Below, one piece after another: positions 58,286 to 64,000 of a stretch of 64,000 bases of DNA (positions are counted from its first letter, which is position 1; each line of letters starts with the position of its first letter). The notes beneath the pieces are model-generated. The model saw only the letters and a list, made by a program, of their open reading frames with translations, searched no databases and was not told where the DNA came from. The stretch is taken from NCBI GenBank assembly GCA_023634235.1, contig JAMKCF010000014.1, forward strand, positions 7,403,001 through 7,467,000. Direction: 5' to 3'. Made by a program: the position numbers and the translations under genes. This DNA is from Pisaster brevispinus (taxonomy: Eukaryota; Echinodermata; Asteroidea; Forcipulatida; Asteriidae).

Positions 58286-59380
58286 GGGGAGTATGTACAT
58301 ATAAAAAAAAAACTTGGTTTGAAAGAGCTGACAATATATTAATTTGCCGGCGTTGCTGCAATATACCAGTAGTTGCTGGCATATAGCTAAAAGTTACTGA
58401 ACATGGGCATACTGTACCTTTGTCATTGGCGGCAAAAGTTTAATGACCTTGCACATTGGGTTTTAAATACAATTAAAACATTTTAAAACCACTGTTACCA
58501 AGTGGTTGCCATAGCAACAACAAATGTTGCCAAGTTATAATAGTTTGACCCCAATGTTAGGGTAAATTAGCAAATCTCATGTTGACTAGCTGCAGGTTTA
58601 AGAAATTATTGAGGGCAGTGCAAACATTGAATCTCCCCAGCCACCCCCCCCCCCCACTTGTTCAGGTTACGCCCCAGTTATGGCAACTCTCTAGTGTTTT
58701 TTTAGTAACTGACCATTATATTTGATCTAACTTAATATAAAATTGATTGTCTTTTCAATAAATATTACTTACAAAGTTTTAATTTCGTTTTCAGAGAATT
58801 TAAAGTGGGGTTGACTTTGCAGTGAATTTCGAAAACAATTGGAAAATGTACGGCATCATTGCGAAAAAGAAAACATTTTCCCCAAGTTAATTTTTTTTCT
58901 TCTTCACAAGACCAATATATCATCTCAACAATATGTGGTCGACATTCAAATTGGAGCACTACCATAGGGGTTATAAGCTGTCAAAAAATGGTATATTTAC
59001 ATAATTCGAAAAAGTAAAAAAAACACCCCTATTTGAAATGAATGGTATAACCCACCCGCATACCTGGTGATTATTTTTATACATTCAATGCAGCCTCTAG
59101 GGACCCACCTACCCATGACTTTTAAAGAAAATATTTTCTATATCCAGTTTAATGGTAGCGAGGCCTTGAAAATAGGCAAATTTCACTATTCAAAAATTGA
59201 ATATATGGCAAAATAAGCATACAATTTTAATTTGGCTGTTGCCGTGGCAACAAAGCTATTTTTTAAAAAGTTTTACTATTTTTGTTAATTTGGGACAAAG
59301 GTCCATCAAATATGAAAGTAAGAAAAAAATCTATTTTTTACCGTGGCCACCCTATGTTTGATATTTACAGTCCCTTACTC

Positions 59381-59703
59381 TTAAGATAGGGTAAAATAAA
59401 AGAGTTGTACATGGTGAGTAATATGCTACTGGGAAGGAAATATTTAAGACGATTCATTATACCTATATTTTTTGATATTTTAGCTGGAATAGAGTCAATA
59501 TGTTTCTTCCAAGTCAAATTCACATCAATATGTATTCCCAGAAATTTAGTACCCTTAACCTGTTCAAGATTGGTATTATTTAAAATTAAAGGAACAGACT
59601 GAGTGTACTTGTACTGGCTAGCACAAAATATAATATAATTTGATTTGAGAACATGTATACATAATTTATTAGCTAAAAGCCAAGTAGTGATTTCCCGGAG
59701 CTA
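59381..59703 (-). pseudogene. LINE reverse transcriptase fragment upstream of the TTAA insertion
   Basis: Minus-strand frame with REITTWLLANKLCIHVLKSN, then LEQVKGTKFLGIHIDVNLTW, KKHID and RLKYFLPSSILLTMYNS. These are the thumb-side motifs of LINE reverse transcriptase (W...NKL.L...K, KFLG..ID..L.W..H). The frame reaches FILPY exactly at the TTAA and resumes with LNY beyond the inserted element at 56549. The 5' side is truncated at about 59703, as is usual for LINE copies. Confidence 0.8.
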
Positions 59704-60925
59704 TTCAAACCCGACCAAGAGGGCCCAAACTAAATTGCTTACTTAGACATGTCTAGTCCTTTCATAATGTCAAAATGTTATAGCTGGTAATTCGAATTCA
59801 TATCAGACACATAATGTAACAAGGCCCAATGTTTAAGCACTTTACTCAATTTCCCTGTGAAGTAAGCATACGGAGAATTGCTTATATTTCTTTTGATTCA
59901 AATTTAATTTCCACTCCTATAAAAACCACAGTAATTCGGGAGGGGCGGGGGTGTAAAGAAAACCCAACACGAGTACGAAGACATTTAGTTAATATCTCCC
60001 CCCCCCCCTCACCCTCTCTCTCCTCCTCTCTCTGATTTTTAATTGCCTGTTGAATATTCACATATTTAACCTGCCGGGTGGTCGAGGAGAGTGTTGACCC
60101 TGTATTGCAGCATAGAGCAAGGAACAGTTGCAGCAACGGGAGACTTTTGAGACGATAGCGGGCGTCCCACTCGCCCGTTCTGGATGCTCTACACAACCAA
60201 TAAGCACCCCATAGCAACCAATGATCAATGCTCAAATGTTCAAAAGTACAACAAATAAAGAAATAAATATAAGTCTTTCAGTCTCTTGAAAACAATTCAA
60301 GTATATTTTCTGACAACTAAACCTCAGTTTTCTTTTCAATTTTTTATGGGTTAGCCGTTCAGCTTTTGAGCTAGGCTCATCCAAAATTAAAAACACCCCT
60401 AAACGAATGAAGGCCAGACTGCCAAATGCTCTAGGTTGTAAGTCAACAACCCTTGGAGATCACATCCCCTGGTAGGAAATTGTCTCTCCCGAGTACTCTA
60501 ACATGGTAATACGCGTTAAGACCGTGGGAAACTTTACCGTGGAGGGAGCGGTGATAGTTATTTCTCGAGACCTCTATATTTCACTTTGCACACCGGGCGG
60601 GGAGGGGGGGGGGGGATGTTCAAATTGTGTGCTCATTCTCTGTAGTGTTATTGTCTCATTATGAAAGGGTAGCATTTTTTCATTTTTGTGTTTGTGAAAC
60701 AGACATTGAGGATGGTGAGTATCAGTTGATCTTTGTTCACCCGAGGCCGCACTTTTGCCGAAATGGACGACAGTCTTCAAAAAGCTACCGAACAGAGTCT
60801 GCCTGTTAGCTATGGACGAGGTACACTGCATGATTGATTGGTACAGTACATTCCGGTTTTTATTGTTTCAAGTTTTGATATAAGTGACAAAGGAGCGGTG
60901 CGCTCGCCCTCCCCCCTCCAAAAAA
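59704..60925. other. No gene supported; C- and G-rich tracts
   Basis: CT/C-rich run at 59996-60035 and G run at 60604-60615. A 60-codon plus-strand ORF (60627-60809) begins near an acceptor-like T-rich tract but has no recognised domain. Confidence 0.4.
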
Positions 60926-61035
60926 AATAAAAAATAAATAAATAATAATAATAATAATAAAAATAATAATAATAATAAAAATAATAATAAATAATAATAA
61001 CTAAAAAAATACAATAACATTAAATTAAATGTAAA
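60925..61035. repeat. AAT/AATA microsatellite
   Basis: About 100 bp of AAT and AATA units with A-rich tail. Confidence 0.9.
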
Positions 61036-61655
61036 AATAATTAAAATAAAAAGTCATCCAAAATCAAAAAGGAGAAGAAATAGTCCACCCCTCCAAACAA
61101 AAAGGCGCACAACAAACGTTTAATTTTGATTAATAATGTGCCCTTAAATTATTACTGTGATAATTTCTTGGTTTTGTTTTGAGGAGCTTGTTTAAAAGCA
61201 CTACTTGTTCAGGGGTTTCAGGCAACAGAAGTTGATGAGGTCTGAGGAGGGCCGGAGTGTTGTTCACGCTGCTCGGAATGTTAAACTACACGTACAAATT
61301 GTTATCTGGTAAATCAAACCCCCTTAACATTGTTATGAATACCAATCCATTCAGAACAGGCCCACTAATATCGACCGTTGAAAATACACAATCAACACTA
61401 AAAAAAAGGCATTTGTTTAAATAAAATTTGGACGTCTGTTACTCGGCGTCTGCAACTGACTCAAACTTTTGGTTGACTTGATGTGTTTTTGCTGGGCGGG
61501 GCATACAGATTAATCTCTGAAACCACATGAATCCCTATATAAGTGAACCTACCAGCTGCGTTCAAGTTCCCCCAATGAATCGATGTTGAATCATTGATTG
61601 CAAAACTCCTTTTTGACAATACAAGTGTTTATTATAGTTTTGCCTTATGCGTTTA
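61036..61655. other. No gene seen; TATA-like word
   Basis: CCCTATATAAGTGAACC near 61535 resembles a core promoter on the plus strand, but no ORF or exon follows convincingly. Confidence 0.35.
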
Positions 61656-61662
61656 CTAAAAC

Positions 61663-61979
61663 TCAACTGGATCTTGACATGCTTCCAGCCTGCTGTTCTC
61701 TTTCAGCTCTGTTTTGCACCTCACTAAAGTACGAACTCCACATCGATGTTACCTTGTTGCGCCACTCGACGTATTTGCCTAGCTGTAAGGGATTATTGAC
61801 ATTGTAGCCTGGTTGCAAGGTGTCTATTCCGGTGTGGTGTCTTTTTTTTTGTATGTCCACAAATTGCATGAACCATACTCCTGAACGAATGTGGTCACAT
61901 CTGTCTTGTACTTTTCGACTGTGTCATATGTTTGTTCCAAATGGGCAACAAAGCTTGCTGCATCTTTGTAGCTGCAGGT
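61663..61979 (-). pseudogene. Possible decayed exon, unknown protein
   Basis: Minus strand: an acceptor-like TACACAG ends at 61980, then a frame TCSYKDAASFVAHLEQTYD, TVEKYKTDVTTFVQEYGSCN reaching a stop. After an indel near an A run (about 61845) a second frame continues GIDTLQPGYNVNNPLQLGKY, VEWRNKVTSMWSSYF to TGA at 61663. The two frames together look like about 105 residues of real, helical protein with Trp and Tyr pairs. I do not recognise it; it could be a dead exon or a transposon-encoded fragment. Confidence 0.3.
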
Positions 61980-62593
61980 CTGTGTAGTTACCATGTGGGC
62001 GTTTCAACATAGCTGGAGCAAAATAGATAATTGATTGTTTTGAGCCGAGCTACCCGCCGGTATCAGTGCACGCAGGTGAAACAATTTGAACCAAAGTGAT
62101 AACTTTTAATAAATGTTTTATTTTTATGGGGACAACACAATTCATAATAAAGTAGCTTTACAGTCATGAACAAGGTGTTCATTGATTTGATCCAGCGGAG
62201 GATTTTTCCAGGTCGCCCATTTATATTCCCAACCCTTTTCCAGATGAGTACGTGGCGAAGTCTTTCCGGTGCCGCCCCACCGACATCTTTAAAAATTTAA
62301 CGAAATACAATACATGTTTAATTCCACCAAGCAAAATCACGGGCATTCTTAATCATTCAAAAGAGGGAAAAGGTCACTGTATAGGCTTTGAGTGAATAAA
62401 CCCCACCTTGCAGTTGTGTTTCAGTAAAAATGTGTTGTTCTTCCGTCGTATAAAAACAACTGTATAAATTGTTATAAAAATATTTATTTATCTGTAATTT
62501 AAAAATATAGTATAGATATTATAGAGAGAGATTTCCTATTTATATTTTTGTATATTTATTTAATCTTTAATATTGCGTCTAGTCTGATACATT
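61980..62593. other. No gene seen
   Basis: AT-rich flank of the foldback element, no supported feature. Confidence 0.4.
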
Positions 62594-62599
62594 TAGGAG

Positions 62600-63426
62600 T
62601 ACGGAGCCCCTAAAGGGACAGGTGAAAACAAATTGAAAAGGTAAAAAAAAAGTTCAATATTATTTCGTTCCCTCGAAATACTATTTCGTTCCCTCGAATT
62701 AGTATTTCGTTTCCTCGAAATACTATTTCATTCCCCCGAAATACTAATTCGTTCCCTCGAAATCATTTCGTTCCCTCGAAATATTATTTCGTTCCCTCGA
62801 AATCATTTCGTTCCCTCGAAATCATTTCGTTCCCTCGAAATTATTTCGTTACCACGAATTATTATTTCGTTCCCACGAAATCATGAAATGCCGTTTCCTT
62901 TACATTTCATTTCTGTTATTTAAAGCGTCTTACCTTGAACACGATCAACCCAAATGACATCTGATCGGGGAACACACGTGCAGCCACACAGTTCAGTAGT
63001 TCAGTAGCAACTCATAAATGCTATTTCGTGGGAACGAAATAACACTTCAATAATGTTTAATCTTACATGTCTCCTTACTGGCTCATTATTAAGGCCTCAT
63101 CTGAATATAATTTGCATACTGAGATAAATGAAACGGCATTTCATGGACTCCGTAGCAGTTAAAGGATTTTGAGTAAACGAAATAATAATTCGTGGTAACG
63201 AAATGATTTCGAGGGAACGAAATGATTTCGAGGGGACAAAATTATTTCGAGGGAACGAAATAATATTTAGAGGGAACGAAATGATTTCGAGGGAACGAAT
63301 TAGTATTTCGAGGGAACGAAATAATATTTCGGGGGAACGAAATAATATTTCGAGGGAACGAAATAATATTGAACTTTTTTTTACCTTTTCAATTTTTTTT
63401 TCACCTGTCCCTTTAGGGGCTCCGTA
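62600..63426. mobile_element. 827-bp foldback element with TTTCGTTCCCTCGAAA arrays, TSD TAGGAG
   Basis: Ends are TACGGAGCCCCTAAAGGGAC and its inverted copy GTCCCTTTAGGGGCTCCGTA. The 6-bp TAGGAG is directly repeated at 62594-62599 and 63427-63432. Inside each end lies an array of ATTTCGTTCCCTCGAAAT-like units (about 8-10 per arm) in mirror orientation. The arms are about 270 bp. The centre includes ATGAAATGCCGTTT / AAACGGCATTTCAT. Apparent ORFs here are translations of the array. Confidence 0.85.
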
Positions 63427-63432
63427 TAGGAG

Positions 63433-63751
63433 CACTTACTTGACAGAAACAGGTGAGCAATCAGCTTGCAGTGTGTGTGGTTGTTATTCCAAAAGTCGAT
63501 GTAGTTCATCCTTCATGCGCAAATCAGACCTTGACCATCTCCTTCAGGGATGAAATCACGCCTCGTTAAGTGGCACAACCCTTCCCATGTCGTTTTTTTT
63601 TTTCCTTTCTCGATTTTTTTTAAAAACATGTTCGGAACAAAAGTACCTGCAACCAGAATATTTTTGTCAAAGCGTACCGTTCTTATAAAAGCGCATTACA
63701 AACGGAGTCCCAATGCACTGTACAAAGTCAATTGAGAACAAACAAACAAAA
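63433..63751. other. No gene seen
   Basis: Short unique-looking flank between the foldback element and the terminal LINE fragment. Confidence 0.35.
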
Positions 63752-63991
63752 TTAGTCAGAGTTTAACAAATGAGTTTTGAGAAGGCGTTTAAAATGATCC
63801 AGAGTTTTTGCGTCTTTGATGTTTTGGGGGATTTTGTTCCAAAGAGTGGGAAGACGTAGAAAAAGCACGATGGCCGTATGACTTTTTCGATGCCAATGAA
63901 CAGGCAAGTGGAGTTTGTGATTGGGAGCAGAGTTTTCTTGGAGGCTTATTTTTGTGAATAAGTTCTTGCAAATATGTTGGTGCGTAGCCAT
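63752..63991 (-). pseudogene. LINE reverse transcriptase C-terminus, runs off the window
   Basis: The minus-strand frame has HQHICKNLFTKISLQ, then AIVLFLRLPTLWNKIPQNI, then KTLDHFKRLLKTHLLNSD and a stop at 63752. The block R.P.LWN.IP..I....L..FK..LK..L is the usual end of LINE (L2/CR1/Rex-type) ORF2. The 5' part lies beyond 64000. Its wording differs from the LINE at 55.8-59.7 kb, so it belongs to another family. Confidence 0.7.
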
Positions 63992-64000
63992 AGATACAAC

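Larger units (their letters stand above)
56550..59380. mobile_element. Giant palindromic TTAA element, 2.83 kb
   Basis: Begins GAGTAAGGGACTGTAAATAT and ends with the reverse complement ATATTTACAGTCCCTTACTC. TTAA flanks both sides (56546-56549 and 59381-59384). The two arms (about 56550-57725 and 58085-59380, each about 1.2-1.3 kb) are inverted copies. Shared blocks include GTGGCTGGGGAGATTCAATG, GCCATAACTGGGGCG and CAAATTTCAGACTTTCC. The centre is 57726-58084. A TTAA target with no full transposase in view suggests a non-autonomous Kolobok- or piggyBac-related element. Confidence 0.85.

Noticed and set aside
60627..60809. 60-codon ORF after a T-rich tract at 60.7 kb
   Set aside because: Looks partly exon-like (DIEDGEYQLIFVHPRPHF), but the initial AG is followed within 12 bases by a GTGAGT, no partner exon was found, and no domain is recognised.
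63097..63553. ORFs rich in RSLEI / SRERN repeats
   Set aside because: Translations of the foldback element's TTTCGTTCCCTCGAAA array.

Overview
The window is animal nuclear DNA. It is AT-rich, has almost no long open frames, and its coding sequence is split into short exons with GT-AG introns. It is crowded with decayed transposons, tRNA-derived SINEs and minisatellites. The repeat types (tRNA SINEs, DIRS-like, Penelope-like, hAT, piggyBac, Harbinger and TTAA foldback elements) fit a marine invertebrate. An echinoderm such as a sea star is my best guess; it rests on remembered repeat style, not on a search.

Layout. 0-4 kb: a decayed DIRS-like retroelement on the minus strand is split by a 1.93-kb hAT element with a perfect 8-bp target duplication. 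4-10 kb: a U2 snRNA-like fragment, a SINE, a 3-copy tandem repeat, a 1.2-kb array of 32-bp units that runs into a tRNA-type B box, and a DIRS-like gag ORF cut by a SINE. 10-18 kb: one 21-bp minisatellite and otherwise no gene that I can support. 18.8-32.2 kb (+): the best gene, with 13 phase-consistent coding exons for a protein of about 713 aa. It has coiled coils, a Ser/Pro-rich linker, two canonical EF-hands and a C-terminal CaaX box. Its introns hold SINEs and a MITE. 33.5-41 kb: nested non-autonomous DNA elements (one a Harbinger derivative with a Myb/SANT remnant), a foldback element, and a piggyBac-like element whose transposase has one frameshift.

43.6-45.0 kb (-): a second gene, with three phase-0 exons encoding about 240 aa of mainly helical, cysteine-containing protein. 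I do not recognise it; a four-helix cytokine-like fold is a hypothesis. 46-48.2 kb (-): the 3' half of a Penelope-like element with a GIY-YIG domain, ending in a hammerhead-like motif; an inverted second copy of the motif lies beyond a duplicated SINE. 50-55 kb: diffuse repeats and one possible orphan exon. 55.8-59.7 kb (-): a LINE reverse-transcriptase fragment interrupted by a 2.83-kb palindromic element at TTAA; the LINE frame resumes across the insertion. 60-64 kb: simple repeats, a possible decayed exon, an 827-bp foldback element with a 6-bp duplication, and another LINE 3' end at the window edge.

The two genes are on opposite strands, about 11 kb apart, with transposons between them; nothing shows a functional link. 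Most of the structure here comes from nested mobile elements.
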